The notes: generated by a model from the sequence alone, not told the origin. A DNA stretch of 64,000 nt from Amoeboaphelidium protococcarum (GCA_023515745.1 JALECJ010000258.1:1926501-1990500), one strand, 5' to 3'. Shown: positions 1-12,289, numbered from the stretch's first letter. Program-made: numbers and translations.

Positions 1-210
1 TTGAGCTAAATCTTGACAATGCCCATAGAATCAATTTAAGACTGTTAGACATCACTCAAATCAATAACTGCAGACATGTCCAGCGGTTACTATCGCTATT
101 TATACAGTCTCTCTGCACGTCTAAATGGCGAGTCATTGCTCGGTCTCTTGGATCTATCGCAAGTATTGTTCTACTATTCACAAGTCATCTTAACGCGTCA
201 CTCTTTATGA
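1..210 (+). CDS. C-terminal end of an unrecognised protein (partial)
   Basis: The first reading frame is open from the window edge to a TGA at 208-210. Its last part reads like ordinary protein, with a stretch rich in Tyr, Leu and Ser. It ends about 130 bp before the converging copper transporter gene, which fits a gene 3' end. A second frame (frame 3) is also open here, and open frames are common by chance when only TGA terminates, so the call is weak. No family was recognised. Confidence 0.3.
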
Positions 211-342
211 TTAGACTCGGAAAATTTTAGATAAAGAGGATTGTGGGAAATTTAAAAAAAATAATAAAGTATCACTAAATCATATAAAATACTAGTTTTC
301 ATTGAGATAAATAAATAAATAAAGTACTGTTAAAAGTAGTTT

Positions 343-1614
343 TCAGCATCCGCAGCCTTTGCTCCTGACAGCAGTGAAGAGGGAGCTTCCACTACTGCTC
401 TTATGTAAAGTTAATTTACCATTATCATCAGTCAGTAAAGCCATACCTTGATACTTACGATTCAGCCATCTCACAGCCCAATTCTAAAAGGTGGATCCAA
501 GACTCAAGCCCAGGATGACAGCGACAAATAAGCCAACATTAAAAGTCATTGCAATAAGCATCAGTCCGTAAGACAGCGTAGTCTCCATCACACTGAGACA
601 AAAGTTGATTAGATCGTCCATCGCACTTTAGGTAATTGCCACTCGCGTATTTCCAATGTCTTCACCATTAACGTCTCCATTATTACTAATAAGAGAGGAA
701 GATTCACCAGAATACTTCTTTGAATCATTTTGCAATTAATTTAATGCAAAGCGGTACTTTAGAAAAGATCTTACAATAGGAATCAAATCTGTTAGTATAC
801 CAAGCAGCAAAATAGCCACAAAACTGAACCAGTATGTAGCAGATGAGCGCGGTGTCCAAGCTTTAAACAATATAATCTCAGTCTCTCCGAAATGGAAATA
901 CATTCTCATTGGAGGATAATAGACGGGAGCATCAGCAAATGGATCATCCTCACCTCCATCGTGACCACCACCACCACCATTACTACTTCCACATACTCCC
1001 GCCACTTATCTCAACTTCGAGTCTGCAGAACACTGAATTTCATTGTAGTATCTACACCCAGCCATAGTGTCCATATCTCTGCACAAGCGACCATACACTG
1101 TAAGAAGATCACATCCACGTCGCGGTCCAGTGAAAATATTGCACTTTTCATTAGTAACCATAGCACAGTCTTCCATATGACCATCAGCGCAAATATCCTT
1201 CAAATATTTTTAAATCAGATGCGTTGAAGGAAGGCGGGAAGAGCTAGCGTAATACTTGCATTGCTGCACGGCAGATGTCTTGGCACAAAGAGTGTTGTAA
1301 CTGGCGCATCCCTTCATGCCCGCCATATTATCGCTGACACAAATTTCACTTAGTAGAGACATTGGATGACAAACGTCCACTTTATCCCCGCCGCCATTAT
1401 TATTGCCACTAGAGATGCAATACTTTCTCAGTGAACAGCCAGGCATCCATCCCATAGCATTGCACAAATTATCAAGATCTGCATTCGCTCTGTCCAGCGG
1501 ATACTCGTAGAATTTACATTCTTCACTCTCTGGTTAATTAATGCAATCAGCGTTAATTTGAGCCAGGCTTGACGCAAGAAATAGGCACACTACACCGACA
1601 GTATTGATGATCAT
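343..1614 (-). CDS. Ctr/SLC31-family copper transporter with Cys-rich ectodomain
   Basis: Predicted high-affinity Cu(I) importer of the plasma membrane or an endomembrane, 423 residues. The ATG at 1614 opens a signal peptide (MIINTVGVVCLFLASSLAQ). It is followed by an extracellular region of roughly 200 residues with many regularly spaced Cys, then a Gly/His/Asp-rich linker. The Ctr core begins with MRM at residues 236-238, then FHFGE and a first membrane helix (about 257-285). After an acidic/Ser loop come two packed helices carrying MLIAM (M352 is the first Met) and GLSLG (G369). These are the MxxxM copper-filter and GxxxG packing motifs of the Ctr family. It stops at TGA 343-345. The ectodomain is long for the family. 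It is divergent from the fucosyltransferase gene at 1988. Confidence 0.88.
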
Positions 1615-1987
1615 CGTAATAAATGCTTGAAGATCACTTTGAAAGCGCGATGGTTTTTAGAAGACAAAAAGAGGAACTTTCAAACGGCGCGGCGATTGGT
1701 TGAAGTTTCGTCGTTGATCGCAACGAGAAACGAGACTCGCCTAGTAATAAGGTGATTACCTCAGAAAGGACGCGGCATTATTGGTACTACCAGAGTTGGA
1801 ATACTTTACCCTTTTGATTCATAATTAATTGAATGTAAAGCTAGCTATATAAGCGTGAACTTACAGTAGTTGAATTTTTCAGACACATACTCCATCCACA
1901 CTAACTCGTTTCTTTCCATTTAACAGTGCAATCAAACATCGAATAACTAACTACTTGAGACAACGTATTGTAGTATCGCACAAAATT
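1615..1987. other. Divergent intergenic region
   Basis: These 373 bp separate the copper transporter (minus) from the fucosyltransferase (plus) and should hold both promoters. A TATA-like TATATAAG lies near 1844. No gene, repeat or RNA was recognised. Confidence 0.5.
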
Positions 1988-3787
1988 ATGGCTAGATCTT
2001 TGTATAATCATGTATCATATTCTCTGAAAGGGAAAAAACTTTATCTGGTTGTAGCTGTGATATTTATCATTTTCAATGCACTGTCCACCTTGGTTCTGTA
2101 AAGATAAAAGTAGCCCTTACTGCTGGTAGATGATCAATTATTGTACGACGACGAAGAAGAATTCGACTTTGGCAGTGGCTTCGACTCTGAAGAAATTGAT
2201 GGAGCCGTTTCGGATATTGGTGGCGCTGAAGATTTAAAGATTCAGAAGATGGCGGTTAACGAAGATACTGAATCGATAGTAGTGTAAAACAATGTGGGTA
2301 TTTAAGACTAGATGCTAAGCTGTACAGAGATGATTGCGAAATTTCCCATTACTTATGCTCGTAACTATACATCATAGCCAGTGACTATTCAGACAGGCTC
2401 TTACTCGACTCCTCAATGTTCCATTCCTTGTGTACATACTCCTCAGCCGTTTCATGATCCTGATGCATAGATGAATGTAGACATTTCCCAGACCATGGAA
2501 TCATCAGTGTATTACCCAAACACTCACCCGAAAGCTGTGCACGAGCGTGGTATTCGTGTAGCAATGACTCCACGTCTGGACAGTGATGTCCCGGTGGGCT
2601 ACTTCTCCTATGCAGAGTATCAGTTCATGAAACCGATTGACGGCGCTGTGCTTCAGAAACGACTAGCGGCGCTGAAACAATACGCAGAATCTCTGAAACG
2701 GGTAAGTGATGGTAAACATCAGTCACCTGGAGATTTATCACCTCTGGCTGTGGCTGTAATATCAAATTGTGCGGCTAATACTTTCCGTCTTGAGGCTGTT
2801 AATAAGCTCATTCAACTTGGCGTTCCTGTCTCTACGTATGGTCGCTGTTTTCCGCAGTCTCCTAGCCTACCAAGTGATTGGCAGTCAAAGATGAATGTTT
2901 TGGAATAGACGCCATTCACGCTGGCTTTTGAAAACTCTTTTGAAGATGATTATGTCACTGAGAAGTATTTACAGGCCATTGTAGCTGGTTCTGTTCCCAT
3001 TGTTATTGGAGCTAATAATATTATGGACTTTGATCCCATCGATGAAACTCTTACTCTCAAGATTGATCCAGATATTGATGAACAAGATTAACAGGATTAT
3101 GCTTAGATTCTCGGTGGCGGGCTTATTCGTATACCATCGCTTGATGCACTGCCTAAGGTGGTGAAATTGATCCAATATTTAGCAGGGAATCCTGATATGT
3201 ACATGCAAATGATTATATTCAAATAGACTGGACTTGGACGCAAATTTGCGGCATTGGTAGATATGGCTGTCGTACATTCTGAATGTAGACTGTGCATTCA
3301 TCTGGCGACTCAAGACAGTCATAAAATTATTACGAAATCTCTGAACTCTGAATAGTTATCATAGACGGCGAACTAATGCCGTTAAAATGGGCAAGTGTAA
3401 AGGCGAATTTTGATTCGTGAGCGTGGAAGATTTTATTATCACAATCTATTAGTTCCGACAGATTCAGACAATATCTCAGTTGATGAATTCTATAGCAAGG
3501 TTTTGAAGCTTTTTGGATCTCTGGGAGCCTAAAGCACATTTTATAAGGGTGTCGATGTAATAAAAACTACTTCTTAGTCTGTAAGTGATCTATACACGCC
3601 AATATGGGATGGACACCGTCCAGATTTTTTCAAGTCTGCGCGTAATCTAAAGATTCATCGCATCTATCCTGTTGACATTACTCAGAGAGAGGCGCTGTAT
3701 GGTGATTAAGTGATAGACACTGATTCAAAAGTAAGAAGATTGATAGAATAGAAAGGTATAGTTAGATTAGAAGTGATATTTGTATGA
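1988..3787 (+). CDS. GT10 alpha-1,3-fucosyltransferase-like type II membrane protein
   Basis: Predicted Golgi/ER GDP-fucose glycosyltransferase of 599 residues. A short cytosolic tail precedes one signal-anchor helix (about residues 16-36, [20 protein letters not shown]), then an acidic stem. The catalytic region carries the GT10 signature: [15 protein letters not shown] at about 314-328 followed by GSVPIVIG, with the upstream block [11 protein letters not shown]. Downstream, [11 protein letters not shown] resembles the C-terminal extension of FUT10/FUT11-type enzymes, which fits the length beyond the GT10 core. The start is the first ATG before the anchor and the stop is TGA 3785-3787. It converges on the SPB1 gene 62 bp away. 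The acceptor substrate cannot be told from sequence. Confidence 0.86.
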
Positions 3788-3849
3788 TGATTATATGCTG
3801 TATAATATGATGTCAACTAGATAGATGTTCTCTGTATTCATAAAAAGTC

Positions 3850-6594
3850 TCACTTTCTTTTGCGCTTTGTCTCACGCTCCTTTCTCTTTACAGCCTTCAA
3901 CTCCTTCTTCATGCGCGGATCAACCATTTTATAACGGCCTTTCACTCCAGATGGACGGCCCTTCTTACCTCTGTTATTTCCTTTGGCAACCACAAGCTCC
4001 ACCTTGCGCTTCTAAGACTCTTTAGATTTTCTTGCCGCATTACGTAGCATTTTCTGCATCTCTGATAGCTTTGTGGCCATTTCTGGATCATACCCGGACT
4101 GGGCGGCACTTTTGCTGCTGTCGTTGAGATCATCGTCCAACATGGCATTCATCTTCTATTTCAATTTGTCCAGCTTCTTCGTAGACTTGTACTTCTTACG
4201 TGCTTTGGCCTCAGCCACCTTCTTAATTGGCTTCTAGTTAAGAGCTTTTTAACGATCTTTATAGATCTGCACGGCCTCCTTGGTGACATCTTGGTGCCTG
4301 ACTGGCTGATTAAATCTCAACTCATCATCTTTGAACCAAGATGGAAGACTATCATCGTCCAGACCAAAATTAGAGTACCTTGTGTAACCGTAGTCCTCCA
4401 GCACGTCCTCCTTCTTTCTGCCACCATCCTGGATCATTTCTATAGCAATTTAAACAGCCTAAGGAGAGTCCAAGATCTTTCTAATCTACTCAGCCTTCTA
4501 TTCCCTTTCTCTCACCTTCAACTCTTCCTAGTCCTAATCGTCTTCTCCTTCTGACAACTCTTACTGGATCTTAGAGCATTACGCGCCTTTAAGCTTCTTC
4601 TACTTGGAGCTAGAAGCAAGTTCCTCGTCTAACACCTCAGGCTCGGATTCAGACTAGTCTATATCAGCATCATCAAAAATTGAGTTCTTGAAGAACATAC
4701 TTGCATTCTTCTCCCTGATGAGATCAGATTTAGTCTTCACTACAGGCTATACTTCCTCTTTCTCAATAACAGACTCATCCTAGAAATCCTCAGACATTTC
4801 ACCAGATAGAGAAGCTTCAGATTCAGATTTAATGGAAGCCGTGTCATCATCATCATTGTCAGAATCAGAATCAGAGCCTTTAAATTCTGTAAACTCTTCT
4901 TCTTAAGCCCGCTTCTTTTTAATCAGCAACTTGGGATCTTTAGCAATCTACTTTTACATATATTCATCATACATGTTATCCAAATTCGCCTCAATCTCAT
5001 TCAATCTATCATAGTCGCTATCTGAATCATTGCCATCACTAGCATCTGAAAAGTCATGAGCACCATCTTCCTCCTCCTCATCTGAAGAATAATCTTCATC
5101 CACTTCATCGGCTTTAACAAACTCTTGCGGAACCTTCTTCAAGTCCTTCATCTGGCGCAAGTCAAATAATGAGCTATTCTGAGGCTCTGCACCGTCCAGG
5201 TTGAACTCATCGGCAAAGGCCAAACTGTCATTAGCTGCATCTAATGCAATATCCTGAGGTGTAATCATGTTCAACTGTATACGACGCCTATCCTTGGCCA
5301 GTTTCTCCAATCTCTTCTTCTTCTTTCTCTTCTCACTCACAATCTCTTTAGCCACCATTTCCTCCAATGCTTCAATCTCAGTGATCTCCTTCTTTAACTC
5401 ATCGCTGTTATTAACTTCACTGGATTCTTTAACCTCGTCTTAATTCGCATCTTCCTGTTACTACTGCTATTAGGACAGCAGTAACGCGCGAATATTCTTA
5501 CGCCACTTCAACAGGTGTCTATACTCCTTACGTCCCAATACTTTCAAATCAGCACAACAAGATTGAATTTCAGGCGTAGTCAGAGGATTGATCAGAACCT
5601 TGGATAGAGCAATAGCAGATTAATGATCATCCTCATCTTCGTCATCATCAGCGGCAACAATTTTATCCGCCTACTCTTCAAAGGATAATTAATTATAAGA
5701 AGCCAGAATCTACACAGCCTCAGAATCCTTCTTACAATTCAGAAAATCCAACACTGAAGTCTTCTTGAATAACAACTAATTACCATCTTCGTAACCTTCT
5801 CTCTTACGCTTCTTATCATTCTTCACTGGATTCATCAACTCATCCATGGCAGACTTGGTGCTCAGAAGCGGTAATGCTTTATCGCCACCATCAAGAGACT
5901 GATCCTTCTATGCATCCTCAATGGCCGCATCATCAACCTCCTGGAAAACATACTTGGGATCCAGCAGTCTGGCATCAATCTTCTTGGGTGCCAGAAAACC
6001 GCGACATACAACGAACAACTCGGCAGACACGTTACGCGAGGATGGAGGTTTGGTGGCTTCAACCTTATCAAAAAATTGACCTAATATCCACAGCAACTTG
6101 TTGTAATCTCTACTTCTAAACACCTTGGTCACAAATGTACCACCTTTAGTCAGAATATCAGTGGCGAGCTTCAGAGCACACAGAACCAACACGCTCTAAT
6201 CATACGCGTCCTGGATCCAAGAGGAACCGACGTTTGGCGCACCGTCGTGAAGAACAACATCAGCTTTCCACGTTTTCAAATCTTTCTAAATAGTGGACTG
6301 ACACGATGCCGTGGTGATATCTTCGGTATGGGTAATTACGCGCGGAATAGGCTTGATAGGCACTAGATCCACACCGATGATGATAGAGCTGACAGGCATG
6401 TACTTACTGGCCACTTACAGCCATGAACCAGGACTGGCACATAGATCAACCAACACACGCGCCTTCTCCAGAAATCCATACTTCTTGTTCAACTGTATCA
6501 GTTTAAAAGCAGAACGCGCTCTGTATCCCTGACTCTTGGCCAAGTGATAATACTTGTCCAATCTTCCTTTACCAACTTTTTTATCCTTTCCCAT
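3850..6594 (-). CDS. SPB1: SPB1/FTSJ3 AdoMet-dependent rRNA methyltransferase
   Basis: Nucleolar 2'-O-methyltransferase and 60S assembly factor, 914 residues (yeast and human homologues are about 840). The N-terminal FtsJ domain begins [16 protein letters not shown]. It shows the K-D-K-E layout: K in RSAFKLIQL, the AdoMet site [11 protein letters not shown] in VVLHDGAP, K in GGTFVTKVF and E in [15 protein letters not shown]3381-like middle, long acidic tracts and the basic Spb1_C domain follow ([16 protein letters not shown], then [14 protein letters not shown] and [16 protein letters not shown]). The start at 6594 matches the family N-terminus; an in-frame TTG lies just upstream. The stop is TGA 3850-3852. 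Family order and length are intact. Confidence 0.95.
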
Positions 6595-6791
6595 AATTTT
6601 CAACAGGTTATTACTAAAACTTGATTTATAAAGATTGAAAAGAGCTCAAAGAGAATGATGGTACATTTTGATGACTTTTCACTTGATCTCAAACGCGTTC
6701 GTTACCGCGTAAAGTGGATTAACTATTCTGACTGAGCAGTCTCAGCGGAAGAGATTTCTAATATGCATGAACTAAGTTTAAAAAATAATAT

Positions 6792-7091
6792 TCATTCATC
6801 AGAGTCATAATAGTTCTTTTTTAAATGTCTATATTTCCGCAGTTTGTGCATAGCCTCAATCTCTTTGATAATGTACTCACCCAGCTCAATCTTCTTTTGA
6901 ATATCACTCTGATCAGTCATGGAGGCATTGGCTCTGAATTGCTTTCGTACTCTCTACCGAAGTACTTCAGACTGTGGTATTCTCATTTCCATTTAAGGTT
7001 ACTAAAACAATTAAGCATCAAACGGTTCCGGATACTCTCTCACTGCATATAATAGCCGCTTATACAAATTCAAAACTTTTTACCGAGACAT
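6792..7091 (-). CDS. LYR-motif protein similar to ETFRF1/LYRM5
   Basis: Small mitochondrial complex-1-LYR family protein of 99 residues. It opens with LNLYKRLLYAVREYP, the LYR motif followed by the conserved YP. It ends with EYIIKEIEAMHKLRKYRHLK, which resembles the C-terminal helix of ETFRF1, the ETF flavin-removal factor. Four in-frame TAA/TAG codons break it into pieces too short to notice under the standard code. It starts with ATG 7091 and stops at TGA 6792-6794. It lies tail-to-head between SPB1 and the bisphosphatase, all on the minus strand. Assignment to the LYR family is firm; the ETFRF1 subfamily is likely. Confidence 0.82.
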
Positions 7092-7359
7092 ATTCAATCC
7101 TCTTAGTTTCTAAAGAGTGGATGTTTAGCACAGGACAAAGAAGTTTTATAAACGTTTCAAAGGCGAGAAACAAAACAAAATGACGCGAAACCAAAGCAAC
7201 GATTACAACAGGTGGAAGAGAACAGGATAGTACTGTGATGAACAAAATTCTTCATTGATAACATTACTACTACATGATCACATCCACCGGAGCTGAACAA
7301 TAATCCAAGGATATTTCAATCCATGTAATTACAATTCCGCTATCCTCAAACAGCTATCC

Positions 7360-8424
7360 TCAATTAGACACCGATTTGTAACAAGTGGCAAGATCAGTCA
7401 CATCATCGCGAGATCCCAAAAAGATTGGAGCTCTGTCGTGAATGCTCTTTGGGATCAGATTCAGTATTTACTCGGCGCTCTTACCAGTTATTGCCAGTCC
7501 ACCGGCAGCTTCAACAATAAATGCCATTGGGAAGCATTCGTACAGCAGACGCAACTTACCATTCTTACTCTTGCTGTCGGCTGGGTAAGCAAATATACCG
7601 CCATATAGAATGGTTCGGTGCACATCGGCAACCATGGATCCAACATAACGCGCACTGTATGGCTTAGCATTAGGGTCAGCGGGATTCTTCAGAGAGGAGA
7701 AGTACTTCTTACATGCATCGTCCCAGTACACAGAGTTTCCCTCATTGACAGAGTAAATTTTTCCACGCTTTGGAATCTGCACCTTGGGATGTGTGAGGAT
7801 AAACTCGCCGATTGAAGTGTCCAAAGTGTAGCCATTCAGAGTTGCACCGGAAATACCATCACCGCTAGCACTATTCTTGGTGGCTAGCATCAACATGGTG
7901 GTGGAGCCATACAAACAGTACCCGGCGGCAACCATTTCTCTGCCGGGACGTAGTACAGACTTTACACTATCACCCTTGTCACCATCCTGCAACTTGTAAA
8001 TACCAAATATAGTACCAATACTAATTGCACAATCAATGTTTGAACTTCCATCCAATGGATCAAAAACCACGCAGTACTTTCCCTTGAGCGGTCCCTCGAC
8101 AATGATCTCGTTCTCATTCTCCTCACTCACCATAACTGCCACCTTGCCGGATGATTTTAGAGCATTAATGAAAATGGAGTTGGACACCTCATCCAACTTT
8201 TTGACATCTTCGCCCTGTACATTGACAGCATTATTAGAGCTCAGACCGGTCAATTAGACTAGGCCAGCTTTGCGCACCTGACTGGACACAAATTTACAAC
8301 CAAGTTGGATACTGACCAGAAGCAGCGTCAGATCGCCAGACGCCTCCTTGAACTTGTACTACTCATTAAGCACCTAACGAGACAATGTTATCAATTCTGT
8401 CTAAACTCCGTTCGACACACTCAT
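7360..8424 (-). CDS. FBP1: Fructose-1,6-bisphosphatase
   Basis: Class I FBPase, hydrolysing fructose-1,6-bisphosphate in gluconeogenesis. The 354 residues match the family length of about 335-350. Visible are the SEENENEI metal site, [19 protein letters not shown] and the substrate block [40 protein letters not shown] follows, and the C-terminus has [14 protein letters not shown]. The N-terminal part (residues 1-60) aligns in character with the AMP-binding region. It starts at ATG 8424 and stops at TGA 7360-7362. Its presence indicates gluconeogenic capacity. Confidence 0.96.
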
Positions 8425-8849
8425 TATATAGTTGGTTGATTTATATTGCAAATAGTTCTTAGTGAGAAGAAGAACAGAAATACTTATTGGTTTCAATTAA
8501 AGAGAAAATGGAAGTGTTCACAGGAAACTGAAACTTTCAACGACTCGCCCGTTCTTTCGTTATTTGAGAGCAGAACTCTGTCGATCGACATGGCCTGGCT
8601 TTGGCGTAACGTTTTCTTCTCGCACTTTGTTGAAAGAGGTTTTCACGATCGCCTCAATTTCGCTGTGAATTTTCCTCCATTTGTTTCTCGGTCAGTGTTT
8701 AATTCTACCATCCCATTGAATTTAAATTAAGAATGCTCAAGTAGACGCGACTAATTAGAATTAATAACACACAGAGCAGGAGTTTAGTCTCGACTAATAA
8801 GTAGTAGTCATTGATCCCTGAATAGACGCGTCAGACTCTGTAGAGTCGC
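8425..8849. other. Divergent intergenic region
   Basis: These 425 bp lie between FBPase and TIM50. An ACGCGT hexamer sits at 8827-8832, just upstream of the TIM50 start. A plus-strand open frame over most of the gap shows no family resemblance and is not called. Confidence 0.45.
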
Positions 8850-10301
8850 ATGGAAGTGGAGTCTTCAGGTAGACCGTCTTAGACAACGCGTCATAGCGGT
8901 GATATGGCGGAGGGTGGTGAATCTATCGTTGCCAAGATGGTTGGATATGGTATTTTGGCTAGTCTAGTTGGCACACTTGGATATTATAGCTGGAAGCCTG
9001 TTCCGTTCGACGATTAGCGATCCAAGAGCAGTCATGATTATCCAACAACAGCATCATCATCATCAGCAGCATTAAGATCTTCTGTCGAGCCTCCAATGAT
9101 CGCCAATGCTTCCTAATATATGGCTCCTCTGAAGCGATTGCAGTACAGACTTCTGTCAGTGTATAAGCGTTATGTAGATTCTCCAGAGTTTATGTATCCA
9201 TTCCTACCTGCACCGATCACCATACCAATCCCTATGCCTCCTGGTACGCCGCAAAGCTTGCAGAAATATTATAGAGTTCCAACGCTGATCATCGAGCCTG
9301 AAGGTACTCTATTCTAGACTGAGTGGACTCGCGATAAGGGATGGCACGTCATTAAACGTCCATATGCCGAATACTTTCTGAGTTATCTCAGTCAGTATTA
9401 TGAGATTGTGATTTGGAGTTCACGTACTCTGAATCAAGGCGGTCAATCCTTGCAGGAGATGGCTCTCCACTAGCTGGATATCAAATCTGGCGGTGCCATC
9501 AGTTAGGCATCAGCAAACCCACAAGATCCTAATGCTAACAGACTCTACCGCGATCATTTAGCATTTGATCTCGATGGTGGGAGACTGAACATGGTGAAAG
9601 ATTTGAACAATTTAGGAAGAGATTTATCCACCACGATCTTGCTTGATCAGTTCAAGGATGAGGTGATCAATGCTGATGATATCTTGATAGTACCATCGCT
9701 CTGGGATACTCAGTCTCCTTCTAAGGATAAAGATGCGTATCTGCTGGATATGCTACCATTCTTGGAAACTCTGGCAATGTCCAAGAGCAATGATTTCAGG
9801 CCTATTCTCAAGCAGTACTAGGGAACAGATATCCCAAAAGAATTTGCCAAGAATGTAGAGATGGTGCGATAGAAGACTGCACAAGAACAGGCTGCCCGTT
9901 TACAGTCGCGTGAATCCATTGCCAATATCGGTCAGAGTGGCGGCGGTGGTGGAATATTGGGCACTTTGATGGCCTTCCTGGGAATTAAGCCAATCTCACA
10001 GCCTATGCCTGGTCAGGTCACCGGTGCTTCAATGCCTACTTCTCAACAGTAAAGTTTGAGCCAGGCAGACGCGATGTTGCAACACCATAATGAGTTTGCC
10101 AAGAATCTGGAAAAGTCTAGGCAGGAGTAGGAGCAAGTCATGAAATAGGCTGAATAGCAGTAACAGGAATTTATGGAAAAATCATAGAATATTAGAATTA
10201 CTCTATGGGATCTAATTGTGAAAGGCCAAGATGCCGTACTGGAAGGCATGGACCCGGAAACGCGAAAGCTCGTGGAGTAGATGAACGCGTAGAATGCTTG
10301 A
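8850..10301 (+). CDS. TIM50: TIM50-like mitochondrial presequence receptor
   Basis: Subunit of the TIM23 inner-membrane translocase, 483 residues. A single membrane helix near residues 30-48 ([18 protein letters not shown]) precedes an FCP1-type HAD domain in the intermembrane space. Blocks are [38 protein letters not shown] and, further on, [11 protein letters not shown]. The HAD motif reads EPEGT instead of DxDGT, so catalytic aspartates are missing, as in known TIM50 proteins. The C-terminal third is Gln-rich. An alternative in-frame ATG at 8904 would drop 18 residues. It stops at TGA 10299-10301 and converges on SmG. Confidence 0.9.
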
Positions 10302-10418
10302 AGTCGATTTACTGGCTTAAAGGAATGAGAGAGGACCTCTATATAGTAGATATGATAGAAATCCTGAGTTTAAAATACAAATTAATAGATTTCGAATTAA
10401 TCATTCAGTCTTTCATGT

Positions 10419-10652
10419 TCAGGTAACAACACGTTCTAGACACTCCATGCTCTTCACAGCATTGCCTCTAATCACAACAGTCCCCATAGAGACTTCTCGC
10501 CCATCTTTAGTTGTATGTACAGCATCATCCAACACTATATTCAAGAACGGATCATATCCTCTAAGAGTTCCACACATTTTCCTATTGGCATTCACCAATA
10601 TTTACACTTTTTTATCCATAAGCTTCTTCAATTCCGGATTAGATGGCTTCAT
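10419..10652 (-). CDS. SNRPG: Sm-like protein, SmG (SNRPG) type
   Basis: Core spliceosomal snRNP ring subunit of 77 residues, close to the usual 76 for SmG. It opens PELKKLMDKKVQILVNANRK. Sm motif 1 contains GTLRGYDPFLNIVLDDAV and Sm motif 2 is GTVVIRGNAV, ending ECLERV. The DPFLN and IRGN signatures identify the G-type Sm fold. It starts at ATG 10652 and stops at TGA 10419-10421. The presence of SmG fits the spliceosomal introns seen in this window. Confidence 0.93.
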
Positions 10653-10880
10653 TTTCTTATATATCTACGCGTAAGGAGCTAAAATCTTTGTAGTAATTTA
10701 TAAAAATTAACGCGTTAAACACGGGCGATGAAGAAGAACCGCGACGCTTAATGCCAAGTAAGAATGATGACATGATTGAAGCAACTTTAAGATTGATGAT
10801 GAGAAGCGTTTATATACGGTATACAAAGGAAACATAACAAAGAGCAATCATACGATTATACAGTAAATGATCAATTCAAA

Positions 10881-11810
10881 TCACCTAATAAAAGGGATTC
10901 CACTGAAGGTACGTTTCTTGTAATCTTGAAACTTCTCTTCGAAAGTCTCCTCCAGCCAGTGATCTTCAGTGGCAATCCGCGAGTGGAAGAAACGCCATAG
11001 AAAAACGGTATGAATCAACAATGTAACGGGAGAGTATACAAGCAACAAATGAAGACTGATAGTCCACAGCATAAACGCGCAATATGACGGGTGTCTGATA
11101 TAGGAATAGATTCCTGAGGTGACAAGTTGATGATCAATATTGCTACTTCTGGTCTAACCGTTGGCTGTATCAGTTCTCCAAGTATTATTATTAATATCAG
11201 AAGTTTTGACTTGATGAGTGAAATTACGCCCAGCCGTGAGCATTGCCCAAGTTCTCAACCATTATCCCAAGCATACACCCACAACACCAAAGAGCTTAAT
11301 AACAACTAGAGCGACAGAATACGCGGATGCTTAGTGGTTAAAGAATATCCTTAAAATGATGGACCAAACAGTGTACTCAATCAGTGAACTTATATGAGCC
11401 AACCAGTACTCCCGCGAATGATCCAGTAAGAATGATGACAAATTTATAGATTCCGGGTGATTAATGGCCGTAGAATAATACTCCAAGAGGTGGAATGTAC
11501 AGAGAGACGCGACATACAAAAGAGGTCCTTACAACAGCAAGAAGATCACGCTATTGGACCATACAAGTGACACAGCGATAGAGAGACACGTTCCACCAAT
11601 TACGCCCAATGTAAAGGCAACTTCAGCGACTTGATGTGAAGCATTCTAGTTATAGTCAGACTCATCTTGTTCACATTCCACACTAAACTAGGATGCAATA
11701 AGTCGGAAAAGCATTAAATTCTTCATCATTTGTTCATTCACTCGCAGCGATTTCTTTCCCACTTTGTAAGAGAAGATTTCTTGAACTTTACTATCATTGT
11801 CTTAAAGCAT
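10881..11810 (-). CDS. STE14: Protein-S-isoprenylcysteine O-methyltransferase (ICMT/STE14)
   Basis: ER membrane enzyme methylating the C-terminal prenylcysteine of CAAX proteins, about 309 residues. Several membrane helices precede the family block EYYSTAINHP...SFLLDHSREYW. The cofactor region has AGRNFTHQV, LVTSGIYSYIRHPSYCAF and, after a last helix, FFHSRIATEDHWLEETF with RTFSGIPFI at the end. These match the ICMT RHPxYxG and EE(x)L motifs. The stop is TGA 10881-10883. The start at 11810 is the most upstream reasonable ATG; ATGs at 11729 or 11714 would shorten the soluble N-terminus. Confidence 0.93.
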
Positions 11811-11926
11811 CTATTGAATATTATTATTATAAAAATGAGGAGTATATATCATGTAGTAAGTTGATAACAATAAAGATTTCAGTTTAGTGATTATAATGTT
11901 ATAAGTTTGTATGGTAGACTGTAGTT

Positions 11927-12289
11927 ATGATGCTGCTATTGTCAGCGACTATTAATGCATTCGATGGATTCTTCCAATAGTTCTTTTAGGAAGGTGGAGA
12001 TTAGCATCATGGGGGAGATGATCATTACGCTTATGATGGTGAAGGTGGTGGTGGTAGTACTTCTTTTACGGGAGGTTAGAGAGTAAGAGTGGCGGCTCTG
12101 ACCGATACGGACAGGTGTGATGGATATATATGCCCCATGCCGTGGGATACCTCGAAAGTTGTCTGTGTCTCGCGCCCCATTGACTGTCCATGTGCACCAT
12201 CCCAACGTAAATGTTAATAAGGTAGTGGATGGTATTTATGCACCGGAGAACAAGGTGGATGTGCTGCACTTGGTCTCAAAGATTATTGA
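11927..12289 (+). CDS. LCL2: LCL2-like secreted/ER protein (long chronological lifespan 2 family)
   Basis: Protein of 120 residues with a short hydrophobic signal (MMLLLSATINA), an FFQQFF element and a Gly/His/Asp-rich stretch. A compact Cys domain follows: CDGYICPMPW, VCVSRPIDCPC, RKC and WYLC. This spacing is that of the LCL2 family known from fungi, thought to act in ER-associated degradation. It starts with the first of two ATGs at 11927 and stops at TGA 12287-12289. It is divergent from ICMT (116 bp) and convergent with the auxilin gene. The family is largely fungal, which bears on the host. Confidence 0.82.

Noticed and set aside
4249-6120. Plus-strand frames across the SPB1 locus
   Set aside because: They are shadows of the minus-strand SPB1 coding frame, which has full family conservation.
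8446-8730. Plus-strand open frame upstream of TIM50
   Set aside because: No family motif, overlaps the promoter region of two genes, and such lengths are common by chance here.
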